A DNA stretch of 64,000 nt from Candidatus Binatia bacterium (GTDB lineage: Bacteria > Desulfobacterota > Binatia > HRBIN30). The notes under the pieces are model-generated. The model saw only the letters and a program-made list of their open reading frames with translations. It searched no databases and had not been told where the DNA came from. The stretch is taken from assembly GCA_023150935.1 (NCBI GenBank), contig JAKLJW010000003.1:155524-219523 (forward strand), given 5' to 3'. This document shows, one piece after another, positions 15,890 through 24,328 of this stretch (position 1 is the stretch's first letter; every line of letters starts with the position of its first letter). A program made the position numbers and the translations under genes.

Positions 15890-18800
15890 TCATCCCCCCG
15901 CCTCGGGCAGCGCGACCAGGTGCAGACCGGTGGGGCCCAGCGTGGCGCGGGCGAGGTCGACGAGATGCGCGTGATGGGTGAGGAACACGACCTGAACATG
16001 CTCGGCGAGCTGGCGCAGGGTTTCCAGCGTGCGGGCGGCGCGCGGATCGTCGAAGTGAACCAGCAGATCGTCGGCGACGAACGGCAGCGGCTCCGCCCTG
16101 GCGGCGTAATCCTCGATCGCAGCGAGACGCAGCGCCAGGTACAGCTGGTCGCGCTCCCCGTCGCTGAGCGCCGGAACGCTCTTGACGCGTCCCGAGCGAT
16201 GCCGTGTCCGCAACAGCGTCACGCCGGCGTCGTCCTGGTCGGTGAACAGACGCTCGTAGGCGCCGCCGGTGATGTGCGCGAACAGGTCCGAAGCGCGTGC
16301 CAGTTGCGGTCCGGCCGATTCCTGGCGAAAGCGATCGATCGCCTGCCGCAGTAACGTCTCCGCCGTCTTGATCACCGCGTAGCGGCTCGCGGCGTCGGCG
16401 CAGGCGCGCCGCAATTCTTCCTGCTGCACGGCCAGCGCCGCGGTGTCCGCCGCTTCCAGTCGCTGCCGGCGTTGCGCTTCGAGGTCGCGCACGGCGGCCA
16501 CCGCCGCCTCCATTGCCGCCCCCGCCTCGGCATGCGCCTCGGCCATGCCTTCCAGCTCCGCGCGCACTTCATCGATGGAGCGGGTGGCCGCCGCTTGTTC
16601 GAGCGCCGCCAGCGACTCGCCGTCGCCGGCCGCCTGCAAGGTTCCGAGCAATTCGGTCTCACGGGCCCGCAGGCTTTGCCAGGTGGAGATGCGGACCAGC
16701 TCGGCGCGCGCACTCTCGTCGTCGGCAACGCCGAGCCGCTCCAGCAGGTCGCTCCGCACCGCTTCGGCGTCGCGGAGCTTACGTTCGATCCGATCGAGAG
16801 CGCGCCGCGCCTCCGTCAGGGCGCGATCGAGAGCGTCGCGGGCCGCGCAAGCGCTGCGGGCCGCGTCGAGACGGCTCCGCATTTCCCCGGCAGCGAAGAA
16901 GACGTCGCGCCCAACGAGATCCGGTGCGGCGGCGGCGACCAGCCGCTCGCTCGCCGCCGCAAGGTCCGCGGCGTCATGGCGCATGCGGTCGATGCGGTGG
17001 CGGGTCTCGCGCCAGATCGGCACCTGCTGCTCGATCGCATCGTAGACGCCGACGACGGCCTCGGCTTCATCCACGCTGGCCGTCGACGGCCAGCCGATCC
17101 CCTGCATGGCGCGCTCCCACCGTACCGTCAGCTCCCGGCGCTGCGCGTCCAGTCGTTCGTGGTCGCGCGCGGCCCGTCCCGCTTCCTGGCGCAGCGACTC
17201 GACCCGCTCCTCTACCTCGGTGCGCTGGGCCGCGCCTGCCGCGCAGCGTTCGACCCAGGCACGGGCCGCCGCGACCGCGCTCTGAAACGCCCGCACGACG
17301 TCGCCCCCGGGCGCCGGTGTCTCGCCGCCGGCGGCCCCGAGTTGCTCCGTCAGCGCGGCGGTTTCGCCGGCCAGCCGCTCGCGCAAACGCCGGGCGGTGA
17401 CCGCGGCGCCGCTGCCTTCCTCGTAGCGCTTGCGGACCTCTTCGCAGCGCACCAGCCACTCCAGCATTTCCGCGGGTTCGCCCGGCGCGATGGCCGTTGG
17501 TGTCCAGAGATCGTCCCACGCCTTGCGCCGCGCCGCGTCGCGCTCGCGCAAGGCCTCCCATTCAGCCGCCAGTGCCGCGCGGCGTTCGGTGCAAGCCTGC
17601 TGCTGGCGGCGATACTCGCGGTAACGCTCGACGCGTTCGGCCTGTTCGGCGCGCTCGTCGGCGAGCCGATCCGCCTCGCGCACACGGCCGGTAAACACCG
17701 CCGCGGGCGCCTCGTCCCCGAGGAGGTCGTTCCATTTCGCCGCCAGGTCGCCGGCCAGCGGGAAACCGTGCACGTGGCGCCGTTCGATTGCCGCCCACGT
17801 GGCGTCGCGCAGCTCGCGGGCGGCGGCGATGCGTTCCGGGGTGGGCAACGGCGTCTCCGCCAGCGCCGCGACGGCCGCACCAATCCTCCGCTCCTCCTCC
17901 TCCACGGCCTTGAGTCGTTGGGCGGCGTCCTTGAGCGCCATCGCCGTTTCATCGAAGGTCTGCCGGTATCTTTCAACCACGACTCGCTCGGGGAGCGGCA
18001 AAGCGGCCAGCTCTTCGGCGCTGCCGCGCCAATGGCGCGAGCCCGCCGCGTGCTGGTCGGCGCGCCGGAGCGCGGACTGCATGCGCCCTTCGACGTCGGT
18101 CAGCAGAGCCACCAGTCCTTCCTTGTCGAGGGCATCGAGGCGGGCGCGCAGGGGCGCAACGTCAACCGGAGCGCCGAGGCCGGCGAGTCGTTCGGTCTGC
18201 GTGGCGAGATCCACTTGCGTTTCCGCGCGGCGGCGTTCCGCATGCGGCAGGCGGGCGGCCAGGTCGCGCAGCTCGCGCGCCGCGGCTCGTACTTCGTCGC
18301 GCGCCGGACGCGGCGGCACGCGCCCCAAAGCCTCGTCGGGTGCGCACGCGAGCCCGACCTGGCGGCAGAGCGTCTCGATGGCCGCGCTCTGCTGGCGCTG
18401 CTCGCCCTCGCGTTTCGGCAGGTCGGTTCTGGCCTTGCGCGCCGCACCGAGTTCCTCCTGCAGGCGGACGATGTCCGCCGCCGCCGCAATCGGCCCCTCG
18501 TCGATCTGCAGCGCCGCCCGTTCGGCCTCGTGGGCGGCGATACGGTCGAGGAGTTCCTGGCGGGCGGCGGCGGCATCCACGCGCCGGCGTTCGGCCGCCT
18601 CCCACTGGCGCTGCAGGTCGGGGTCGGTAGTGCGCATGGCGCCCAGCGCGGCCAGGGCCGAGCGGGTCTCGTGCAGCCGGGCGAGCAGGGGAATCGTGCG
18701 CTGGAGCCGGTCGAGGGCCGACTTCCGCCGCACCTCTTCGGCAAGCCGCTCGCGCTGCGCGGCCAGATTGCGCTGCGCCTCGGCGAGTGCGCGCTCGAGG

Positions 18801-19426
18801 CGCTGGAAGCCGTCGGCACTCACCGTGCGCAACGTCGATCGCAGCGCCGCCTCGCCATCGCGCAGCTCCCGCAGCCTGTGGGCCAGAGCGCCGGCACGGC
18901 CGCTCGGGCTGAGGATTTCCTCGGCTTCTTTCGCGAGCCGGGTACCGAAGTCGCGCAGGCCGCGCAGGCCGCTGGCGGCGACCAGCAGAGCTTCCGCGAG
19001 GCGGCCCTCGCCGCGGGCGAGCTCTTCGCCGGCACTGCGGAGCCGGGCGTGGTCGAGCCCGAACAGCTTCTCGAACAACTCGCGGTCGACCGGGCCGAGG
19101 CAGCGCTGCAGGACGCCGGCATCGAGCGGGCGGCCGTGTTCGTCGAGCAGGCTGCGTTTGTCGCCCTTCTTGCGCTCGAAGCGCACGACGGCGCCGGCGG
19201 CGGTAACCACCTCGCCGCCGACGCGGGGGTCGTCGTCGTGCAGGAATCGGTACGGCGAGTGGCGCGGTATGCCGAACAGGAGATCGCGCAGGGCATTAAG
19301 GGCGGTCGTCTTCCCGGCGGCGTTGTTGGCGAGCACAACCGTGATCACGCCGGGATCGGCGGCGAATGCGACGACGCCGCCGGTGAAGTGACCGTAACGA
19401 ACGAGATCGAGGCGGGTGACTTTCAC
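15890..19426 (-). CDS. YhaN/SbcC-like SMC-family ATPase (1178 aa)
   Basis: A large ABC/SMC-type ATPase. The N-terminal half-site has VVLANNAAGKTTALNALRDL (Walker A Lys about residue 37). About 900 residues of Arg/Glu/Ala-rich coiled coil follow, then a C-terminal half with the signature LSDGERDQLYLALRLAAIE, Walker B PLPFVADDLLVHFDD and H-loop FLTHH. The start is a GTG at 19426 whose GTGA overlaps the stop of the upstream YhaO-like gene; KVTRLDLVRYGHF follows directly and matches the family N-terminus. YhaN with YhaO, like SbcC with SbcD, forms an ATP-driven DNA-end nuclease for repair or replication-fork processing. The exact in vivo role is not known. Confidence 0.85.
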   Translation of the reverse strand: MKVTRLDLVRYGHFTGGVVAFAADPGVITVVLANNAAGKTTALNALRDLLFGIPRHSPYRFLHDDDPRVGGEVVTAAGAVVRFERKKGDKRSLLDEHGRPLDAGVLQRCLGPVDRELFEKLFGLDHARLRSAGEELARGEGRLAEALLVAASGLRGLRDFGTRLAKEAEEILSPSGRAGALAHRLRELRDGEAALRSTLRTVSADGFQRLERALAEAQRNLAAQRERLAEEVRRKSALDRLQRTIPLLARLHETRSALAALGAMRTTDPDLQRQWEAAERRRVDAAAARQELLDRIAAHEAERAALQIDEGPIAAAADIVRLQEELGAARKARTDLPKREGEQRQQSAAIETLCRQVGLACAPDEALGRVPPRPARDEVRAAARELRDLAARLPHAERRRAETQVDLATQTERLAGLGAPVDVAPLRARLDALDKEGLVALLTDVEGRMQSALRRADQHAAGSRHWRGSAEELAALPLPERVVVERYRQTFDETAMALKDAAQRLKAVEEEERRIGAAVAALAETPLPTPERIAAARELRDATWAAIERRHVHGFPLAGDLAAKWNDLLGDEAPAAVFTGRVREADRLADERAEQAERVERYREYRRQQQACTERRAALAAEWEALRERDAARRKAWDDLWTPTAIAPGEPAEMLEWLVRCEEVRKRYEEGSGAAVTARRLRERLAGETAALTEQLGAAGGETPAPGGDVVRAFQSAVAAARAWVERCAAGAAQRTEVEERVESLRQEAGRAARDHERLDAQRRELTVRWERAMQGIGWPSTASVDEAEAVVGVYDAIEQQVPIWRETRHRIDRMRHDAADLAAASERLVAAAAPDLVGRDVFFAAGEMRSRLDAARSACAARDALDRALTEARRALDRIERKLRDAEAVRSDLLERLGVADDESARAELVRISTWQSLRARETELLGTLQAAGDGESLAALEQAAATRSIDEVRAELEGMAEAHAEAGAAMEAAVAAVRDLEAQRRQRLEAADTAALAVQQEELRRACADAASRYAVIKTAETLLRQAIDRFRQESAGPQLARASDLFAHITGGAYERLFTDQDDAGVTLLRTRHRSGRVKSVPALSDGERDQLYLALRLAAIEDYAARAEPLPFVADDLLVHFDDPRAARTLETLRQLAEHVQVVFLTHHAHLVDLARATLGPTGLHLVALPEAGG

Positions 19427-20688
19427 TCTCCGCACTCCAGGTCGAGCAGCGCGGCTTCGAGGTAACGACGCGCGGCTTCGAGGATCGGATCGAGCGCCTC
19501 GTCGCGCACGGCTTCGAGCACGGGACCGTCGATGACGCTGTCGGTCAGCAGCGGACGCAGGCGGGCCAGCTCGCGGCGCAGCGCCTCGCGGTCGTCGTCG
19601 CCGGCCGGCAGGGCGTCGATGTCGCGCAGCAGGGCGCCGAGCGCATCCGGCCGGATGCGCAGGGCGGCGAGGTCCTGCCACGGCGAGGTGCACACCGCCA
19701 CCTGCTCGAGCCAGACACGGTCGCGTCCCACGTCGAGCGCGACGGCGCGCAGGGCCGCCGCGAGCGCGTCGGGACGCTGCACAAGTGCAGGATGGGCCCG
19801 GCTGCGGCCCTCGACGACGACGCGGCAACAGAGGAGCCGGCCGTCGGCCGCGCCCAGGCTACGTTCCACCTCCGCCCCGAAACGGCGAGCAACGTCCTCG
19901 ATGGTCGCGGCCGCGCCGGCGGGCACGGCGACCGTCGCCCAGCGCGCGACGTCGGCGGCAACGTGCTCGAGCGCCGTCACGCTCCGGCGGTCGCCGTCGA
20001 CCGTAACGACGGTGAAGCCCTTGTCCCCTCCTTCGTTGACGTGCCGGCCCTGCAGGGTGCCGGGGAAGACGATGTGGGGATCCGTGTGCACGACGTCGCG
20101 GCGGTGGACATGGCCGAGGGCCCAGTAGTCGTAGCCGTGGCCGGCGAGCTGGCGCGCGGAGCACGGAGCGTAGGGGGCATGCCCGTCGCGGCCGTCGAGG
20201 GCGGTGTGCAGAACGCCGATGTTGAACAGGCCGCGGCGCGGCGGCGGATAGGCGAGTGCGAGGTTGTCGGTCGTCGTGGCGGTCTTGAAGCTCTGCCCGT
20301 GCAGGGCGACGCCGAGGTCGTCGTTGACGAAGGTTCGAGGGCGGGTGTTGCCGAAGACGTGCACGTTTTCCGGCAGGGGCACGCCCCTGGTGAGGCGGCT
20401 ATCGGCGTCGTGGTTGCCGTAAAGAAGGTAGACGGCAACGTCGGCCTCGCGCAGCCGGCTCATGGCGCGGGCGAAGCGCAGGCCGATGCGGTAGTCGCTC
20501 CAATCGCCATCGTAGAGATCCCCGGCGATCACGACGAAGGCGACGGCCTCGGCGAGCGCGTAATCGACGAGGTTGTCGAGGGCCCGTTCCGGCGCCGCAC
20601 GGATTTCGTCGACCGGAGCGTCTTCCGCCCGGGCGAGGCCGCGCAGGGGACTGCCGAGGTGGAGGTCGGCGCAGTGGATGAACTTCAT
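19423..20688 (-). CDS. YhaO/SbcD-like metallophosphoesterase nuclease
   Basis: A 421-residue calcineurin-like phosphoesterase. The metal-binding motifs are all present: CADLHLGSPL (D-x-H), IAGDLYDGDW (G-D), LYGNHDAD (G-N-H-D), HTALDG and WALGHVHRRDV (G-H-x-H). The C-terminal third is helical and likely binds the coiled-coil base of the partner ATPase. The ATG at 20688 follows GAGGAG at good spacing; the open frame further upstream lacks family sequence. It overlaps the YhaN-like gene by GTGA, so the two subunits are translationally coupled. It is divergent from the S24 protease gene at 21002, with 313 bases between them. Confidence 0.88.
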   Translation of the reverse strand: MKFIHCADLHLGSPLRGLARAEDAPVDEIRAAPERALDNLVDYALAEAVAFVVIAGDLYDGDWSDYRIGLRFARAMSRLREADVAVYLLYGNHDADSRLTRGVPLPENVHVFGNTRPRTFVNDDLGVALHGQSFKTATTTDNLALAYPPPRRGLFNIGVLHTALDGRDGHAPYAPCSARQLAGHGYDYWALGHVHRRDVVHTDPHIVFPGTLQGRHVNEGGDKGFTVVTVDGDRRSVTALEHVAADVARWATVAVPAGAAATIEDVARRFGAEVERSLGAADGRLLCCRVVVEGRSRAHPALVQRPDALAAALRAVALDVGRDRVWLEQVAVCTSPWQDLAALRIRPDALGALLRDIDALPAGDDDREALRRELARLRPLLTDSVIDGPVLEAVRDEALDPILEAARRYLEAALLDLECGE

Positions 20689-20865
20689 CGACGGAACTCC
20701 TCGGTGTCGGATACGACCCGTAGCGCGCAGCACGGTAACCCCGAGTGCGCAGCGCCGCAAGCCGCGTCAGAGAGAACGCCGCCGCCCCGGCCAACGGCTG
20801 GCGCGGCGGTAAATTCGGCAGCGATGCCGAGGCCGCTTCCGGCGCCCCTGCCGAACCCGTCCCCC

Positions 20866-20905
20866 GTGCCCTCACGCCCCCACGCCCTCAAGCCCCCCCA
20901 TGGCC
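20866..20905. repeat. C-rich low-complexity tract (CTCACGCC/CCACGCC units)
   Basis: A degenerate run of CCCTCACGCC, CCCCACGCC and CCTCAAGCC in the gap between the YhaO-like and S24 genes. A very similar tract precedes the ACT-domain gene at about 39545-39615. No gene is seen in 20689-21001. Confidence 0.5.
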
Positions 20906-20948
20906 CCCCGACGCACCGGCGTCCCGCACTCTCTTTTTCACAATCCAA

Positions 20949-20977
20949 TTGACCTTCGCCTTTTCTTTGCCTATGGT
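20949..20977 (+). promoter_or_regulatory. Sigma70-type promoter for the LexA-like S24 gene
   Basis: TTGACC (20949-20954), a 17-base spacer and TATGGT (20972-20977). The expected start site is near 20984, leaving a short leader that contains GAGGAGGAG just before the ATG at 21002. No clear E. coli-type LexA box (CTGT-N8-ACAG) was found in the gap. Confidence 0.55.
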
Positions 20978-21001
20978 CGCCGGCGGGATGAGGAGGAGTG
21001 G

Positions 21002-21850
21002 ATGCGGGATGAGTCGCGTTTGCGGTGCGGCGCGGTGTTCGCCGCGGCGGATGAGCTGATGGAACTGGTGGACGTCATGGACATTCCCCTGCTGGGCGCG
21101 GTGGCGGCGGGGCGGCCGTATCGGGCGTTTCCGGTGGCGGACACGCTGGCGGTACCGACGACGCTGTGGGGCGGGAAGCAGGTATTCGCGTTGCGGGTGC
21201 GCGGCGATTCGATGATCGACGAGGGGATTCACGACGGCGACTTCCTGATCGTCGAGCCGCGTCCGACGGCGGACAACGGGCAGACGGTGGTGGCCGAGGT
21301 CGACGGCTGCGTAACGGTGAAGAAGTACTTCCGCGAAGCCGACGGATCGGTGCGTTTGCAGCCGGCGAATCCGGAGATGCTGCCGTTGATCATTCGGGGC
21401 GAGGAGGTGCGGATCGTCGGCGTGGTGAGCGGGGTGCTGCGCAAGTTCGGGTTCCAGGGCGCGAAGCAGGGATCGGCGCCACGACCGCCGGCTCCGGTGC
21501 CGCGGCGCTCGCGGAGGGCGGCAGCGGGCGTTGCTGCACGCGGGCCGCTACCGGCGTTGACGAAGCGGGACGACGCGGTGCTGGAGCTGGGCATCAACGT
21601 CATCGACAGCCAGCTCGTGCGCTGGAACGCGGCGATCGAGCGGGCGCGCAAGGAGCGGCGGCTGCGGCAGTACGTGGTAAAGATGGCCGAGCTCGGGCGC
21701 GACCTGCAGGCCTTGCGCGACTGGTGTGCGCGGACGACGCGGCCGGGTTTGCGCCGGGCGTTGCTCGGCGAGGCGAGTCAGGTAATGCGGCGGATGCAGA
21801 AGTTCGCCAGCGTCACCCCCGTGGAGTTGCCCGACCTGGTGCTGCACTGA
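21002..21850 (+). CDS. LexA-like S24 autoprotease without HTH domain, with C-terminal helical extension
   Basis: A 282-residue protein. Only about 30 residues precede the S24 self-cleavage module, so the winged-helix DNA-binding domain of LexA is absent. The module is complete: cleavage dipeptide Ala36-Gly37 in LLGAVAAGRP, nucleophile Ser70 in VRGDSMIDEG and general base Lys107 in VTVKKYF. The Ser-Lys spacing of 37 equals that of LexA. After about residue 150 comes an Arg/Pro linker and then about 90 residues of charged helix (KRDDAVLELGINVIDSQL...). The start is set by GAGGAGGAG 7 bases upstream. It could be a UmuD-like or LexA-derived damage switch, possibly binding a partner through the extension. 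It is divergent from the YhaNO nuclease. Confidence 0.8.
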   Translation: MRDESRLRCGAVFAAADELMELVDVMDIPLLGAVAAGRPYRAFPVADTLAVPTTLWGGKQVFALRVRGDSMIDEGIHDGDFLIVEPRPTADNGQTVVAEVDGCVTVKKYFREADGSVRLQPANPEMLPLIIRGEEVRIVGVVSGVLRKFGFQGAKQGSAPRPPAPVPRRSRRAAAGVAARGPLPALTKRDDAVLELGINVIDSQLVRWNAAIERARKERRLRQYVVKMAELGRDLQALRDWCARTTRPGLRRALLGEASQVMRRMQKFASVTPVELPDLVLH

Positions 21851-21916
21851 TTTTACGATTTCCGAGTTTGCGCCCACGGCGCGAATAAATTCGGGCCATG
21901 GAGCGGCTGTGCCCCG

Positions 21917-22031
21917 CCGTTCGTCCCGAGTAGCAGCCGTCTTCTCAGGCGGCGTATCGAGGGACAGACTCGGCGGGGGCGCGCCCCTCGATACGGAGCC
22001 CAGGGGAAGGGCTCCTACTCGGGGCGAACGG
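21917..22031. repeat. Large cruciform repeat B, copy 2
   Basis: CCGTTCGTCCCGAGTAG at the left pairs with CTACTCGGGGCGAACGG at the right; GTATCGAGGG and GCCCCTCGATAC lie inside. It starts 67 bases after the S24 gene stop and may serve as a bidirectional terminator or be a REP/MITE-like element. Confidence 0.75.
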
Positions 22032-22098
22032 GCTGGTTGTTCGCTTTGGGTTGCGGGCGCCAGCCCGCGCTGTTTTACGGTTCTCGGATTTCCTCGCA

Positions 22099-22165
22099 TG
22101 GCGCGACGATTCCGTCCGTCATGCCGGCGAAGCTTGTCCCGGCGAAAGCCGGCCTCCAGCCCCGC
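22099..22165. repeat. Palindromic dispersed repeat (GCCGGCGAAAGCCGGC type), copy 2
   Basis: It contains CGTCATGCCGGCGAAGCTTGTCCC and GGCGAAAGCCGGC, matching the element at 3238-3330 together with its TGGCGCGA left flank. It cuts into the 3' side of the HepT-like remnant. Confidence 0.6.
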
Positions 22166-22200
22166 ATCCGACACTCGGCCCCGTCTTTCGCGGGATCGCC

Positions 22201-22431
22201 TTCCAGGTTGCGAACCGCCTCCGTGTAATCCTCGAAAGCCTCTCCCCTGCGCGCCGACAGCTCGCCGGCAATGTCGATCACCAACTGACACACGGTAAGC
22301 AGCGAGTAGAGAACGTCGTTGTGCAGCGACAGATCGTCGAGCAGAGCCTGCCACGTGACCCGCGGGCGTAATTCGCCGAGATGATCGAGGTGGCGCCGGA
22401 GCGTGGGTGGCCGTCCTGCAACTCTGAATCG
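22201..22431 (-). pseudogene. HepT (DUF86) fragment
   Basis: The minus strand is open from 22431 and reads HLDHLGELRPRVTWQALLDD, then LHNDVLYSLLTVCQLVIDIA, then GELSARRGEAFEDYTEAVRNL. The pattern of a long helix, a VIDIA core and a Tyr-containing motif resembles HepT/DUF86 RNase toxins. It lacks a start codon in frame after the upstream stop (complement at 22432-22434). It also lacks the C-terminal RNVLVH-type catalytic motif, because the frame runs into a dispersed repeat. No MNT nucleotidyltransferase antitoxin is next to it. Likely a truncated relic. Confidence 0.45.
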
Positions 22432-22594
22432 TCACCTCCACGGAAGGTTCGGAATTGCGAAAAGTTCTCCCGTGCCGAGGACCTCATCTAAGCGGCAGGG
22501 GCAGCCGGGCCGAGGACCTCCCGCGCTCGACCGGCCGCTCAGGATGCGGCAGGGCGGCCTTGGTGTTCTGCGGAAGAGGCGGTAGCTGTGGGTC

Positions 22595-22846
22595 ATGCAA
22601 CGGGTGATCCGAGTAGTGTATGAGGATGGGGTCTTGAGGCCACTGCAGCCCGTGCGGCTGGGGAATCGGAAGATCTGCTTCGTTTCCGTGTACCCCGAAG
22701 AGGAGTGGCAAAAGGACCTCGACCTACTCCTCCGCAACGTGCGGCGGCACACGCGGCGGTTTTCGCCTGCTACGATCGAAGCGGACATTACAAAGGCTCG
22801 TGCCGAGGTGAAAGCGAAACGGCATGAAGCCCGTCGTCCTGCTTGA
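22595..22846 (+). CDS. DUF104 (AF2212-like) antitoxin
   Basis: An 83-residue protein with RVVYEDGVLRPLQPVRL, the short beta-barrel signature of the DUF104/AF2212-like antitoxin family, then a helical tail that would wrap the toxin. Its last 23 bases overlap the start of the PIN-domain gene, so they form one operon. The partner toxin is frameshifted near its end, which may have relaxed selection here. Confidence 0.75.
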   Translation: MQRVIRVVYEDGVLRPLQPVRLGNRKICFVSVYPEEEWQKDLDLLLRNVRRHTRRFSPATIEADITKARAEVKAKRHEARRPA

Positions 22847-23265
22847 CACGAATGTCTGGGTTTCGGCTCTCCTCAACCCGGCGGGGGCACCCGCCAGGGT
22901 GGTGAACCTGTGGCGAGACGGTGCGATCGACGTGGTGGCAGCACTGCCGATTCTCGAGGAAATCCGCGACGTCCTCTGCCGACCGAGAATCCGCCAGAAG
23001 TACAAGATCGGCGCTGCCAGGGTTGACGCCTATCTGCAATTGATCGCTGCGCGAACGAGCATCGTCCCGGTTACTGGTGCGCTGACGCTCTGCCGCGACC
23101 CGGACGACGACCCCATTCTCGAAACGGCCAGTGTGGGCAACGCCGAGTATCTCGTCACGCGCGACGACGATGTGAAGCGAGACCTCGATCTGATCCGGCA
23201 CATGAAGGCCCCGGGGCGTCCAGGTTGCGAGCGTTTCCCAGTTCCTCGTCAAATTCGACCGGTGA
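22824..23265 (+). pseudogene. PIN-domain toxin (COG1569 family) with a 1-base frameshift near the C-terminus
   Basis: Residues 1-129 are a normal PIN nuclease with all four acidic sites: D in LLDTNVWVSAL, E in LEEIRDVL, D in DPDDDPILETA and D in VTRDDDVKRDL. After MKA at 23202-23210 the frame goes off-family (PGRPGCERF...). In the +1 frame the DNA reads RGVQVASVSQFLVKFDR and stops at 23263-23265, which is the expected C-terminal strand and helix. Removing one C from CCCCGGGG at 23209-23216 restores it. Translated as is, the product would run to 23291 with a foreign 24-residue tail. It is either a real inactivating slip or a sequencing error. Confidence 0.8.
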
Positions 23266-23319
23266 TGCGTACGACACCCTGCGCGTCGTGACGGTAGGCA
23301 CACGCCCCGAAGTGATGCA

Positions 23320-23562
23320 ATGAGCATTGACTGCGCGGCCGAGAAGGTACGCTCATTGCCGCCGCCGGGGCGGATCCGGCTCCTCGCCGGTCCGCGGCAG
23401 GTAGCGAAGACCACCCTCCTGCTGGAGTTCGTGCGACGGTTCCCGGCGTACCGCCCGCTGCTGCTCTGCGATCCGGAAAAGACCGCCGCCGCCGCCCGTA
23501 TCGGCATCGACGCCATGCCGCGGGCGGAATTCCTGCGGGGCGGTCCACCGGCGCCGGGTTGA
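23320..23562 (+). pseudogene. Remnant of a DUF4143-family ATPase: P-loop joined to C-terminal tail
   Basis: An 80-residue frame. The N-terminal part has RIRLLAGPRQVAKTTLLLEF, a P-loop in which the Gly before Lys is replaced by Ala (GPRQVGKTT is usual). It passes straight into YRPLLLCDPEKTAAAARIGI and PRAEFLRGGPP, which look like the C-terminal tail of ATPases of the COG1373 group. About 300 residues that should lie between are missing. An intact relative is at 27312-28466. It is likely non-functional. Confidence 0.6.
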
Positions 23563-23639
23563 GCGGGATCGCGTCGAGGGTCGGGAGAGGAGATGCCGTT
23601 GACACAGGAAATCGCTGCGGCCGGCACGGCCTTTCAACG

Positions 23640-24071
23640 TCACTCGATCGCAACGGCCGTCAATCCCAGTGCGCCAGCCCCGTTTCTCTGGTGTGCGTCG
23701 TGCGTGTGAATCTCGCTGAAACCATGGCGCAAGGCCGTGACGAGGTGCAGGCAGTCGGCCGTGCGCAAAAAGACGTCCTCCGGTAAGGAGCCGTAGGTCC
23801 GCACCACCTGCTCGACGATCGCGCCATCGAGGGGGACCCACGTCCAGTATCCCCCCGCCTCGTCCGTCGAGAATTGCCGGACCACGGTAAGAAACACCTC
23901 CCGGCTCCACTTGCGCTCGCGCAGGCGCCGGTGAAAGACACCCATCAGTTCGGCGCGCGCCAACTCGGAAAGCACCACCTGATCCTCGGCGTCGAGGCGC
24001 ACGCGGACGGCCGCGGATTCCGTCTCGGGAACGTAGTACTTGGCGAGTGTGGACGTGTCACAGAACAGCAT
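23640..24071 (-). CDS. PIN-domain toxin (VapC type)
   Basis: A 143-residue PIN nuclease, probably an RNase toxin. Acidic sites: D in LFCDTSTLAKYY (residue 5), E in LARAELMGV, D in TADCLHLVTAL and D in IHTHDAHQ. The start at 24071 lies 2 bases after the antitoxin stop and gives the family N-terminus; the longer frame to 24107 would overlap the antitoxin. It is the complete downstream member of a Phd/VapC pair. Confidence 0.85.
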   Translation of the reverse strand: MLFCDTSTLAKYYVPETESAAVRVRLDAEDQVVLSELARAELMGVFHRRLRERKWSREVFLTVVRQFSTDEAGGYWTWVPLDGAIVEQVVRTYGSLPEDVFLRTADCLHLVTALRHGFSEIHTHDAHQRNGAGALGLTAVAIE

Positions 24072-24073
24072 CG

Positions 24074-24328
24074 TCAGCGGTCGCCACGCACGGCATCGAG
24101 ATCGCACAGGATATCGTTCGACTGCCGTCGAGTGAGGAAGGCGGCATACTCCGGCAACACCGTCCGCCGCCGACGTCCCGGCGGCACCATCCGCGGCGCA
24201 ACCAGCGCCGCGACCACCTTGCCGCGGTCGGTCACCGTCAACGGCGTCCGTCCGCGTCCCGCCCGCCGCACGTATTCTCCGGTCCGGGCGTGCAGTTGCT
24301 TGATCGTGATCGATCCCTTCTTCGCCAT
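24074..24328 (-). CDS. Phd/YefM-type antitoxin
   Basis: An 84-residue protein with ITIKQLHARTGEYVRRAGRG and PLTVTDRGKVVAALVAPR, the DNA-binding N-terminus of the Phd/YefM family. The C-terminal helix (EYAAFLTRRQSNDILCDL) should bind and block the PIN toxin encoded right downstream. As in other pairs, it likely represses its own promoter. Confidence 0.82.
   Translation of the reverse strand: MAKKGSITIKQLHARTGEYVRRAGRGRTPLTVTDRGKVVAALVAPRMVPPGRRRRTVLPEYAAFLTRRQSNDILCDLDAVRGDR

Noticed and set aside
16472..19465. A 997-codon open frame on the plus strand
   Set aside because: It lies opposite the YhaN coiled coil and mirrors its codon bias. No motif or ribosome-binding site was found.
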